Shown here piece after piece: positions 53,051 to 61,018 of a stretch of DNA of 64,000 bases (its first letter is position 1; each line of letters opens with the position of its first letter). The notes below the pieces were generated by a model that searched no databases, had not been told where the DNA came from, and worked only from the letters and a program-made list of their open reading frames with translations. The DNA comes from Armatimonadota bacterium (lineage in GTDB: Bacteria; Armatimonadota; Fimbriimonadia; Fimbriimonadales; Fimbriimonadaceae), in contig JAFDWR010000004.1 in assembly GCA_018268355.1 (NCBI GenBank), positions 549,370-613,369 on the forward strand, in the 5' to 3' direction. Both the position numbers and the translations under genes were made by a program.

Positions 53051-53108
53051 CCGGCCAGAGCCATGTTGCGCGAAATTGCCTTGCCTCCCGCTAGATCAAG
53101 GACAGAGA

Positions 53109-53651
53109 ATGTTTGAGACCATGAAAGTCACACAACCTCTATCCTTGCCACTCATCTCGACCGTTGTCCTTGTTCTCGGAGTTGTCGGCTTTGCCATTTC
53201 GCAAAACAGCCCAAAAGCGACTTCGTCCAAGACGAAGCCCGAAGGGTCTAATTGGGTGATGCCGATCCTTGGAAAGAGTCGAGCTGATGTCGAAAAGGTT
53301 TTGGGAAAACCTAAGAAAGTTGATGGCGACTCTGCTTTTCTTGAAGCGGTCTACGAGCGAAAGGGCTTACGTTCTGTTTCAGTCGCTTACGCCCGAGGGA
53401 AAATGAACGTGATGGAGATCGAGTTTTTGGCCGAACCTCGAGATTGGCGGAGCGCCCTCAATACACTCAACATCCCCGCCTCCGGAGTGACAGCTAAGCC
53501 TGGTAGACCCGGAGTCTTCGATCTCAAAGGCCTGAAAGGCCTGCCGGCAAAGTGGGAAGCCACTTACTTTTCCGTGCAGACGGTCGATGACGGCGAGTCC
53601 AAAACGACTACACCAGCAAAGCTGAGCATCTCTAGTCCGGACGCGACCTGA
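53109..53651 (+). CDS. Exported or membrane-anchored protein of unknown function
   Basis: 180 residues from the ATG at 53109, supported by AAGGA 7 bases upstream. One hydrophobic segment (LPLISTVVLVLGVVGFAI, about residues 11-28) is a signal anchor or signal peptide. The exported part contains WVMPILGKSRADVEKVLGKP, a small alpha/beta motif reminiscent of SmpA/BamE-type domains, in which a GxxxxxVxxxLGxP pattern is common. No cysteine for a lipobox. Function unknown. Confidence 0.55.
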   Translation: MFETMKVTQPLSLPLISTVVLVLGVVGFAISQNSPKATSSKTKPEGSNWVMPILGKSRADVEKVLGKPKKVDGDSAFLEAVYERKGLRSVSVAYARGKMNVMEIEFLAEPRDWRSALNTLNIPASGVTAKPGRPGVFDLKGLKGLPAKWEATYFSVQTVDDGESKTTTPAKLSISSPDAT

Positions 53652-53664
53652 TCGTGTTTACTCG

Positions 53665-53695
53665 ACCGGTGGTGGTCAGGGGGAGCACCACCGGT
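53665..53695 (+). terminator. Hairpin after the exported-protein gene
   Basis: ACCGGTGGTG (53665-53674) and CACCACCGGT (53686-53695) pair perfectly around an 11-base loop, 13 bases after the stop. No T-run follows, so it is a hairpin without the usual terminator tail. Confidence 0.4.
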
Positions 53696-53784
53696 TGAAG
53701 CCACCGTACCAAGGCATGGCGCCTGAGTCGCGGATTTTGTCGGCCCGGACGAGGCACCAGAGACAGGGGGGCTGCAGATGCCAG

Positions 53785-53840
53785 AAGCCGCCTGCCCCAC
53801 AGCACGCCCGGTTTCCACGTGTAAACATGGGGACAGACTG
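53785..53840. repeat. Single 46-nt repeat copy, reverse
   Basis: CCTGCCCCACAGCACGCCC opens and GGGGACAG closes the copy (53791-53836). The middle contains TTTCCACGTGTAAA, unlike the other copies. AGACAGGGGG, also seen at 21421, lies just upstream. Confidence 0.7.
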
Positions 53841-53910
53841 CCCCACCACCTCCAAAGCGCAAAGTAACATGACTAGATATGACTGGCGCGGCAATTGACG
53901 GAGTCAAAAA

Positions 53911-54861
53911 GTGATCTATGCGCTGTGCCTCATCGCACTCCACTCCCTCAGAGGACCGCAGAGCGCGCGTGCAAACGAGGCTTGGAACCCTGGCGGCGAC
54001 AAGGTGCAGATCAAGCTTTGGAGCGGAAAGGCCCCGAACGCGCTGGCCCTCAAAGCGCGCGAATCGATGATCCGGGTGACCGGTAAGCCCGTTGGAGGCA
54101 AGCCTTGGACCGTGGTCCAGAACGTTTCCGTGCCCACGGTGACGGTCTACCGGCCGAAGGCGAACGCCACCCAGACGGCGGTGATTGTCTATCCCGGCGG
54201 TGGCTACAATCTGCTTGCGATCGACCTTGAGGGGAGCGAGATCTGCGAATGGCTCAACTCGATTGGAGTCACTGCGGTTCTTGTGAAGTACCGGGTGCCG
54301 ACCCCCAAAGTGGGGCCCTACCGCGAATCGCTCCAGGCCCTGCAAGATGCCCAGCGGGCGATCAGTTGGGTGCGCTCCCGGGCGAATGGGCTTGGGATCG
54401 ATCCAAAGAAGATTGGCGTCATCGGGTTTTCGGCGGGAGGCCATTTGGTCGCCGCCGTCAGCACGCGCTTCTCGAAGCGCTCGTATCCCCGCCAAGATAG
54501 CGTTGACGACTTCAGCTGCCGCCCCGATTTCGCGGTTGCCCTCTATCCGGGGCATCTGTGGATCGGCCCTTCGGGCGCCGCGAACCCCCGTGGGAGCCAG
54601 CCGAAGCTGAAGCTCAACCCCAACATCTCGGTGACGAAGAGCACTCCGCCGACTTTCTTGGTCCAAGCGAAAGACGATCCCACCGACGACCCCCGCAACG
54701 CGCTCAGCTACTTTCAAGCGCTGAGGGACGCCAAGGTGCCGGTCGAGCTGCACCTGTACCCGCGCGGTGGCCACGCCTTCGGCCTGCGGAAGCCTTCGCT
54801 GCCAATCGGGGCGTGGCCGAAGCTGCTCGAGCGGTGGCTCCGAACCCTGAAGCTGCTGTGA
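53911..54861 (+). CDS. Secreted alpha/beta hydrolase (BD-FAE / esterase-like)
   Basis: 316 residues, GTG start, signal-like MIYALCLIALHSLRG. VIVYPGGGYNLLAIDLEG carries the oxyanion-hole HGGG-like motif (here PGGGY), IGVIGFSAGGHLVAA the serine elbow GFSAGG, FLVQAKDDPTDD the acidic residue, and YPRGGHAFGL the catalytic His. This matches acetyl-xylan esterase or BD-FAE-like exported esterases. The actual ester is unknown, but plant polysaccharide or carboxylester substrates are common for the family. Confidence 0.82.
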   Translation: MIYALCLIALHSLRGPQSARANEAWNPGGDKVQIKLWSGKAPNALALKARESMIRVTGKPVGGKPWTVVQNVSVPTVTVYRPKANATQTAVIVYPGGGYNLLAIDLEGSEICEWLNSIGVTAVLVKYRVPTPKVGPYRESLQALQDAQRAISWVRSRANGLGIDPKKIGVIGFSAGGHLVAAVSTRFSKRSYPRQDSVDDFSCRPDFAVALYPGHLWIGPSGAANPRGSQPKLKLNPNISVTKSTPPTFLVQAKDDPTDDPRNALSYFQALRDAKVPVELHLYPRGGHAFGLRKPSLPIGAWPKLLERWLRTLKLL

Positions 54862-54865
54862 GAGT

Positions 54866-54935
54866 GGTCCGCCCGCGCCTCCCCGAGGCCACGCCCTCCC
54901 TCGCTGCGCTCGGGCTGCGCCTCGGCGCGGGTGGG
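54866..54935. repeat. GC-rich nested palindrome module
   Basis: CCCGCGCCTCCCCGAGGCC opens and GGCTGCGCCTCGGCGCGGG closes this block; the ends are inverted repeats. Related copies lie at about 39159-39200 (reverse) and 40478-40605 (forward). Confidence 0.7.
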
Positions 54936-55057
54936 CCAAGCCTGGAGCAAAGAGACTATCACCGGCGCCAGCGAACGCCAGTCTTGATTGCTGAGACCGT
55001 GCAACGACCGTATGATCCCGAAACGGTAGCAGAGATTATAACCGTGCGATTGAAAAA

Positions 55058-56101
55058 TTACTGCGACGTAGGCCCCCTTCTTATTGCCCTCAAATGCGTC
55101 ATGACTTGATCCCCATATGGAGTTAGACTCCAATACCTCCGAGTGTCTTTGGATTTCTTTGCGTTGCCATGATGTATCACAAGACCGAGTGTCCGAAGCT
55201 GCAGCATGATTGTTTGAAAATCATTATTATCTATGGAAAAATCGTACAGTTCACAGTCCTCGAGGTCTTCCTCTTGCTGGAGGTCTTCAATCGTGACGTC
55301 TTTTGCAAGGCTATTTAACGCAGTATTGATATCGAATTCTGATGCTTGATGAAGCATTGAAGGGGCTACTCTGGCGAAGATATCATTCCACGTACATCTA
55401 AACTTACGGTGGCATCGTTGCGTCGGGAATTCGAACTCTGACCTCGCAGAGAACGAAAATTTGATGATGTAGTAATCCTCTCCTTGAGCTAGTGATTCGG
55501 AGCTCTTGGGCGACAACGTTTGCGCCTCACTCAGAACCGCCTGGAGCTCGTCGATTCGTCGGCGTAGGGTCAGTATCTCGTTCGCTGTCCCTCGATCAGG
55601 TACTTCGCTGGCCCGAACCCATCCTACCGCAGGTCGGGTCTTAATCAAATTGATAAGACTCCGACTAACGACACCCCCAAGCTCCGAAGCATTGTTCCAA
55701 TATTTACAAAGTTTCGATTCGACTTTCTTCCTGAATCTATCTAGCTTTGCTCTACCTTCATCCGTCGTTTCTGACTTGCTCGCAGGAATAGCGCCTGGAT
55801 CCTTGTGGAGAAATGCGACGATTGGTTTTCCGATTCCTTTGGCATAGTCGTACTCCATCTCCGTGTAGCCAATGCCATCGGGACCAATGCTGCCATATCT
55901 TCCTCCAAGGATCAAAACGTAGTAGTCGCAATCATCGATCACGCGCTTGATTAGTTCCCACTGTGACTCGTCAGCCGCCGGAAACAGCTCCATTCCGGAT
56001 GGAATACAACCTTGTTCCAGGAGTGCATGCATCACCTCTTGTCTCTCCTCTTCAAGATCGCGGTATGTACTGCTGACAAAGACTTGGTATCTCTTCTCCA
56101 T
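55058..56101 (-). CDS. DUF4062 protein with C-terminal winged-helix-like region
   Basis: 347 residues. The N-terminal DUF4062 domain is clear: YQVFVSSTYRDLEEERQEVM, GCIPSGMELFPAADESQWELI, CDYYVLILGGRYGSI, GYTEMEYDYA. The middle has a coiled segment (TANEILTLRRRIDELQAVL) and the end resembles a winged helix (LGLVIHHGNAKKSKDTRRYW then LTPYGDQVMTHL). DUF4062 has a TIR/nucleosidase-like fold and is common in defence and signalling proteins. The gene is visibly AT-richer than the surroundings, with AAGGAG before its ATG, suggesting acquisition. It stands alone between two repeat blocks. Confidence 0.8.
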   Translation of the reverse strand: MEKRYQVFVSSTYRDLEEERQEVMHALLEQGCIPSGMELFPAADESQWELIKRVIDDCDYYVLILGGRYGSIGPDGIGYTEMEYDYAKGIGKPIVAFLHKDPGAIPASKSETTDEGRAKLDRFRKKVESKLCKYWNNASELGGVVSRSLINLIKTRPAVGWVRASEVPDRGTANEILTLRRRIDELQAVLSEAQTLSPKSSESLAQGEDYYIIKFSFSARSEFEFPTQRCHRKFRCTWNDIFARVAPSMLHQASEFDINTALNSLAKDVTIEDLQQEEDLEDCELYDFSIDNNDFQTIMLQLRTLGLVIHHGNAKKSKDTRRYWSLTPYGDQVMTHLRAIRRGPTSQ

Positions 56102-56264
56102 GTATGCTCTCCTTCGTCTATGGTTGGCCTGATCCGTTACCCGAGACTCCAGTTTTGAGGTCCTTGCAGCTAATTATGGGCTGGTTCTTTCGCTGTATGC
56201 CGGCTCAGAACCAATCTCGAGCTTAGGGAGAGCCGTCTTCGGCTCGACAGCCCAGCCCTGGCCC

Positions 56265-56391
56265 CCTACCTCCGGGAGGAGGAGCGGAGCGACGTGGGTG
56301 AACTGCGCCGCCACCTATTCAGCTGCCCCAAAGCACGCTCGGATGACATTTAGAAGCTCGGGCACAGCCCGCCCGGACGCAGGGGCGACCC
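56265..56391. repeat. Intergenic repeat island 7
   Basis: A GAGGAGCGGAGCGACG module (about 56278-56294) and a reverse copy of the 46-nt repeat (56322-56368, arms GCTGCCCC and GGGCACAGC). The preceding 56102-56264 is AT-richer and shows no gene. Confidence 0.65.
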
Positions 56392-57714
56392 CTACCCCGA
56401 CCCCTTCGACCGACTCAGTTTCAAAAGCGCCTCCGCAGCAGCCCGCCACACCTGGGCCTCCTCAAAGAGGTTCTTCCCATCCCCTGACTCCCGCAATTTC
56501 GCCTCAATCAACGCAGGCACCGCCCGCGGGTCGCCGAGATCGCCAAGGGCGGTGGCGGCGTCTCGACGGACAATACCGGACGCATCAGAAAGAAGCACTG
56601 CCGCCAAGAACGGCAGGGCGTCGGGCGACTTCGATGCACCAAGGGCTCGCACCGCATTGCACCCCACAACAAAGTTCGAGCTGTATAGCCAGCGGGCCAC
56701 CTTCGCGATTGCCGCCTTGCGCTCTGCAGCGTCCTTAGAAAATCTTGCGATGAGTCCATTGGCAGCTAGCTGCACACCCTCCTCGGGAGAAGATGCCAAA
56801 GTCCTTGCCTGGCTGAGGGCTTCGTCTCCCCCTAGGACGGTCAGTGCCTCTAGGGCCGCCTCATTGTCTCGTTGCCGCGTCGTTGTGAGCCACGAAATCA
56901 AAAGCGGAATGTCGGCCTTGGGTCCGAGCTTTGCCAATGCCGGGGCAACGTTGGTCGGCGTCAGAAGCCCTTTTCGAGTCGCTTCAATCAGCAGGTCTGC
57001 GGACTTTTCGGTGGGGTTGTCGGCGATCCTCCACGCCAACGACCTCCGAATGCTTTGATCCCGGTTCTTTACGTTGGTCGGCTTCAGGTCGAAAATCAGC
57101 TGAGCCATGGCCTCGATGCCTTTGGGGTCTTTTACGTCGAGCATGATGGCGGCCCATGTTCGCATCGCCGCACTCTGTTTCGGATCATTGATGAAGCTGA
57201 GGACCTGAGGCCATTCGGCCTCCATCCGATCCCGCAGCGCATAGAAGGCCTCCTCCTCAGCTTTCAGGATTGAATCGCCCTCTGAGTGGCTCGTCACGAT
57301 GAGCTCGGGAATGGTGCGCTTTGGCATCGGCCGAAAGATCACTGGGCCCATGACCCGGCCCCAATCATTCAGGATGAGAGTTCCGTTCGGGCCTCGCCGC
57401 AACACCAGCCCCTCCAGGTTGCTCTTCGGCCACTTTTTCTTAAGATCTTCCGTGGGTTGGCTTGACGAGATCATGAAGAAACCGTCGTACACGCACACGG
57501 TTTGTTCGCCTACCTGTCGCCAATATCCTTGCTGGCGCCTTCCGCAAAGGAAGAACCTTCCGTCGGACTGGACCCTCAATAGCGATCGGCCGAAGTAGGC
57601 GTCAAGGGCGCCCCTAGACTTGACCGGCGCCTTCGAGACGTCCGGCCGGTACGACCCCACCGGGAACCCCGCCTGAACCCGGCCGATGACCGCCAGCGCG
57701 AGAGCAGTAATCAT
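56392..57714 (-). CDS. Secreted HEAT-repeat protein
   Basis: 440 residues with a signal-like start (MITALALAVIGRVQAG). Residues 25-130 form a beta-rich domain; from about 160 to the end run HEAT-like repeats, of which SGIVRRDAATALGDLGDPRAVPALIEA and the preceding NFVVGCNAVRALGAS stretch are the clearest. Such helical solenoids serve as binding platforms. Two elements precede the ATG: TAAGAT exactly 6 bases upstream, and GAGGA in between. No partner visible. Confidence 0.65.
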   Translation of the reverse strand: MITALALAVIGRVQAGFPVGSYRPDVSKAPVKSRGALDAYFGRSLLRVQSDGRFFLCGRRQQGYWRQVGEQTVCVYDGFFMISSSQPTEDLKKKWPKSNLEGLVLRRGPNGTLILNDWGRVMGPVIFRPMPKRTIPELIVTSHSEGDSILKAEEEAFYALRDRMEAEWPQVLSFINDPKQSAAMRTWAAIMLDVKDPKGIEAMAQLIFDLKPTNVKNRDQSIRRSLAWRIADNPTEKSADLLIEATRKGLLTPTNVAPALAKLGPKADIPLLISWLTTTRQRDNEAALEALTVLGGDEALSQARTLASSPEEGVQLAANGLIARFSKDAAERKAAIAKVARWLYSSNFVVGCNAVRALGASKSPDALPFLAAVLLSDASGIVRRDAATALGDLGDPRAVPALIEAKLRESGDGKNLFEEAQVWRAAAEALLKLSRSKGSG

Positions 57715-57859
57715 GTCCTCATCTTACGCGGATGGTCAATTTCTGATTATTGGAATTCCGCATGGGCTGGGAATCGTCAATTCGAACGCTCGATCCGACT
57801 GAGTTTCAAAGGCACCTTCCCCCGAACGCCGGCCAAAGACGGTTCCGCCCGACCTAGTT

Positions 57860-57877
57860 GTGTATACTAGTACACAC
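57860..57877. promoter_or_regulatory. Imperfect 18-bp palindrome, candidate operator
   Basis: GTGTATACTAGTACACAC is palindromic in 8 of 9 base pairs and ends 2 bases before the ATG of the RHH gene. It contains TATACT, a good -10 box, so repressor binding would block the promoter. No Shine-Dalgarno fits between it and the ATG. Confidence 0.65.
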
Positions 57878-57879
57878 TC

Positions 57880-58212
57880 ATGCGCAGAATCAACTTCACC
57901 ATGGATGAGGAGACGGTTTCACTTCTCGGCTCGCTCGCTGACCAGTTTTATGGTGGAAATCGCTCCTTGGCCATTCGGGCCGCAGTCGAATCACTGGCCG
58001 CTCACTCGGGCCATGCGGGCTGGATCATCACCGGTTTCACCCCAATCGAAATCGAGTCGGAGACTCAGTGCCACTGTTGCCATGAGGCATTTCTTCCCGG
58101 CGCAACGCTCTTCCGGCCCGTGTTCGAAAAGGGTGTTTCACCAACGGCCCTCCAAGAGCTGCCTACGGGGCCATGGCTGGACTGTTCGAAGTGCGCGGGA
58201 GGGCACCTATGA
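57880..58212 (+). CDS. Ribbon-helix-helix regulator with cysteine-rich C-terminal metal site
   Basis: 110 residues. Residues 3-40 form a ribbon-helix-helix domain ([20 protein letters not shown], then [15 protein letters not shown]). The C-terminal part carries C64-H-C66-C67-H and C102-S-K-C105, with a closing His109, a pattern fit for binding zinc. I infer a metal-responsive repressor that binds the palindrome just upstream of its own ATG. Its stop overlaps the COG0523 gene as ATGA. RHH metal regulators such as NikR are known, but they use a different sensor domain. I do not recognise this fusion. Confidence 0.7.
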   Translation: MRRINFTMDEETVSLLGSLADQFYGGNRSLAIRAAVESLAAHSGHAGWIITGFTPIEIESETQCHCCHEAFLPGATLFRPVFEKGVSPTALQELPTGPWLDCSKCAGGHL

Positions 58213-59426
58213 GCACCATTCAGAAGAGGCTTCCGGTGACCGTTCTCTCCGGCTTCTTGGGCGCAGGCAAGACGACCGTTCTCAACCACGTCCTCAGCAA
58301 TCGAGAGGGCAAGCGCGTCGCGGTCATTGTCAATGACATGAGCGAGATCAACATCGATGACGAGCTCGTTGCGAGCGGAAAGGCAAACCTTTCCCGCACC
58401 GAAGAGACGTTGGTCGAGATGACGAATGGGTGTATCTGCTGCACCCTCCGCGATGATCTGCTCAAAGAAGTTTCGCGGCTGGCCAGGGAGGACCGGTTTG
58501 ACTATCTGCTGATCGAGAGCACGGGGATTAGCGAGCCATTGCCCGTCGCAATGACCTTCACGTTTGAAGACGAGTTTGGCGAATCGCTTGGCACGGTCTC
58601 TCAACTCGATACGATGGTCACCGTCGTTGACGCGTTCAATTTCTTCCGCGACTTTGCGGAGGCAGACTACATCCGCGACCGTGGGGAGAGCCTTGGCGAA
58701 GAGGATGATCGAACGGTGGTCGACTTGCTGGTTGACCAGATCGAGTTTGCCGACGTAATCCTGGTCAGCAAGACCGACCTGGTCGACGAAGCAACGCTCG
58801 GGAAAGTGATCGGCGTCTTGAAGACGCTGAACACGGAGGCCCGCATCATCCCGATCACCAACGGAGCGATTCCCATCGACGAAGTTATGGGTACGGGTCT
58901 CTTTGACATGGAAAAGGCTCAGCGATCGCCCGGCTGGATCAAGGAGCTCATGGGCCAACATGTCCCCGAGACAGAAGAATATGGCATTTCGAGCTTTGTC
59001 TATAAGGCTCGCCGACCCTTCCACCCCGAGCGATTCTGGTCTGTGATCAACCGCGAGTGGCCGGGTGTGATTCGGTCCAAGGGCTTCTTTTGGCTCGCAA
59101 CGCGGATGCAGTGGATTGGCGAGTGGCATCAGGCAGGCGCAGCGTGTCGCTTCGGACACGCGGGAACCTGGTGGTGCACTGCGCCGAGGCAGTATTGGCC
59201 CGATGATTCTGAGTCTCGGCTTCGGATCCATCGTTTGATGCAAGAACCCTACGGAGACCGACGCCAAGAGATCGTCCTGATCGGGATCGGAATGGACAAA
59301 CCTGGCCTAACGGAGATGCTGAACTCTGCTCTTCTTACAGATGAAGAGTACAACGCGGGTCCAGACAAGTGGCGCAAGTTCAAGGATCCCTTTGGCCTGC
59401 CTGCCGACCGAACCGCACCAAAATAG
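58209..59426 (+). CDS. COG0523 (CobW/ZigA-like) metallochaperone GTPase
   Basis: 405 residues from the ATG overlapping the upstream stop. GTPase motifs are [11 protein letters not shown] (15-23), the Mg-binding [10 protein letters not shown] (Glu 103), and SKTD (187-190) in place of NKxD; the metal motif CICC sits at 75-78 in NGCICCTL. The CobW C-terminal domain (about 260-380) has [10 protein letters not shown] and [11 protein letters not shown]. Such proteins deliver zinc or another transition metal to client enzymes when metal is scarce. Coupling with the preceding RHH protein suggests metal-controlled expression. A strong terminator follows. Confidence 0.9.
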   Translation: MSTIQKRLPVTVLSGFLGAGKTTVLNHVLSNREGKRVAVIVNDMSEINIDDELVASGKANLSRTEETLVEMTNGCICCTLRDDLLKEVSRLAREDRFDYLLIESTGISEPLPVAMTFTFEDEFGESLGTVSQLDTMVTVVDAFNFFRDFAEADYIRDRGESLGEEDDRTVVDLLVDQIEFADVILVSKTDLVDEATLGKVIGVLKTLNTEARIIPITNGAIPIDEVMGTGLFDMEKAQRSPGWIKELMGQHVPETEEYGISSFVYKARRPFHPERFWSVINREWPGVIRSKGFFWLATRMQWIGEWHQAGAACRFGHAGTWWCTAPRQYWPDDSESRLRIHRLMQEPYGDRRQEIVLIGIGMDKPGLTEMLNSALLTDEEYNAGPDKWRKFKDPFGLPADRTAPK

Positions 59427-59465
59427 GTGCGACCTCGGCCGCCAACGGGGCAGTCTTCAAACCCA

Positions 59466-59497
59466 GGGGGCGTCCATTGGACGCCCCCTCTCTTTAA
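59466..59497 (+). terminator. Rho-independent terminator after the COG0523 gene
   Basis: A 10-bp perfect stem, GGGGGCGTCC / GGACGCCCCC with an ATT loop (59466-59488), is followed by TCTCTTTAA. Confidence 0.9.
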
Positions 59498-59595
59498 CTT
59501 CGGTCAGGCCTCATGCCGCGGGGTTTTCACCGAAGGTTAAGGATCAAGGCAAGTACCGATGGATTGGCGGGGGCTCAATCTGCTAGAGTCTGGGG

Positions 59596-60057
59596 GTGCC
59601 ACTCCGGGTCAGCCTTCGCAAGCTAAAGGATCAAACCGGCTTCATTTCTTGTCAGCGAAGCGACGGCACGATCACCCACCAGAAGCAGAATCAGCTGCAA
59701 GCGCTCCACTTCGTCTACCACGACCTCACCCATCTCGCAGTCGAATCCATCCTAACCCAGCTCAAGGGCTTCTTCGGCCTCATCGAAGAAGGTTGGGATA
59801 TCGAAGACACCACTGGCAAAGGTCAGCGCGGACCACTCCCCGCCGATGCCGTCATTGTTGAACAACTGGTCGGCTATTTTGACCAGGAACGCGCAACTCC
59901 CGGCGGATGGACGCGTGAGGAGTTCAACTCATTTTCGCCCCTGCCCTTAAGCGCAAATGACTACGACGCCATCCGTCAACTCCGGGCAAAGTTATTCGAC
60001 GATTGGAGCGCGGTCCCACCAGAAACCGAGATGGTCTTAACGTTTAGCCGATCTTGA
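59596..60057 (+). CDS. Protein of unknown function with HDLTHLAVE motif
   Basis: 153 residues, GTG start, with TAGAGT exactly 6 bases upstream. The central HFVYHDLTHLAVESILTQLK stretch is the most conserved-looking part, followed by a helical C-terminal half (NDYDAIRQLRAKLFDDWSAV). Soluble, no membrane segment and one cysteine. The family is not recognised; the HDxTH pattern could coordinate a metal but this is a guess. Confidence 0.55.
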   Translation: MPLRVSLRKLKDQTGFISCQRSDGTITHQKQNQLQALHFVYHDLTHLAVESILTQLKGFFGLIEEGWDIEDTTGKGQRGPLPADAVIVEQLVGYFDQERATPGGWTREEFNSFSPLPLSANDYDAIRQLRAKLFDDWSAVPPETEMVLTFSRS

Positions 60058-60143
60058 GCGGGTTCGTTTTCGAAAGGCGATAACGGAAGCCCCCGTCCAC
60101 CGGCCGGAGGCAAATTGACCTCGCGACTCGTCGTTAAGGGGAA

Positions 60144-60905
60144 ATGAACGTCTGGATGATCGTCGGCCTCGTCGTGCTCCTGCTGATCATTGGGTTCCTG
60201 ATCCTGGAGTTGCCGAGGCAGCACCGCTTCATCGACTACTGCGGGAAAAACGACCCCGAACGGGTGCGGAAGTGGCTTCACGAAGGCGCCGACCCGAACA
60301 AGGCGGGCCTCTTTGGCCTGACCCCACTCGGCGTCGCGATCGACAACAAGAAGCTCGAAAATGTCCGCATCCTTGTCGAGGCCGGCGCGACGATCAAGCC
60401 GACCGAACCGAGTCGTACCCCGCTCCACATCGCGGTCGAATCGGGCGACCCCGGGATCGCGGAGTTCCTGCTGGAATCCGGCGCTGACCCGAACTTCAAG
60501 GATAAGGGCGGTCGGTCGGCGTTCATGGAAGCCTGCAACAGCCTCAAACCCGAGATGGCCGAGCTGCTCCTCAGCCATGAGGCGAACGTGAACCTCGGGG
60601 CCGGTCGGGACGGCGAAATCCAAGAACCAACGATCATCCTCGTGGTGGCCCAGTGCTCGGGACTGCACAAGCCAGAAGAAGTTCAGCGCCTCACCCAGGT
60701 GGTCAAGCTCATGCTCGATGCGGGGGCGAACGTCAACGCTCGTAGCTCCAGCGGCATGCCCCTCGTGGTCTTCGCCCTCTCCCAGCTGCCCGTCCTTCAA
60801 CTCCTCGTCGACTACGGCGCCATCACCGACGTCGCGCATGACGGTATCGAATATGGCGAGATCATCGCCGTCTTGCTTGAAGAGCATCGCCCGTCGGAGC
60901 GGTGA
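60144..60905 (+). CDS. Membrane-anchored ankyrin-repeat protein
   Basis: 253 residues. One N-terminal membrane segment (WMIVGLVVLLLIIGFLILE) precedes about five ankyrin repeats: PERVRKWLHEGADPNKAGLF, TPLGVAIDNKKLENVRILVEAG, TPLHIAVESGDPGIAEFLLE, GRSAFMEACNSLKPEMAELLL, and MPLVVFALSQLPVLQLLVDYG. AAGGGGAA precedes the ATG. Ankyrin arrays mediate protein contacts; the anchor places them at a membrane surface. The neighbouring genes do not suggest a partner. Confidence 0.8.
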   Translation: MNVWMIVGLVVLLLIIGFLILELPRQHRFIDYCGKNDPERVRKWLHEGADPNKAGLFGLTPLGVAIDNKKLENVRILVEAGATIKPTEPSRTPLHIAVESGDPGIAEFLLESGADPNFKDKGGRSAFMEACNSLKPEMAELLLSHEANVNLGAGRDGEIQEPTIILVVAQCSGLHKPEEVQRLTQVVKLMLDAGANVNARSSSGMPLVVFALSQLPVLQLLVDYGAITDVAHDGIEYGEIIAVLLEEHRPSER

Positions 60906-61018
60906 GGCCGACGTGGCCAAGAGACCTAGCTTCTGGACAGGGCACTCGTCCCCACCCGAAAGTCCGCCCGCCCCAGCCTTGCACCCTTGCCCCGGCCAAT
61001 CCCGTCCCTAAGTTCAAG

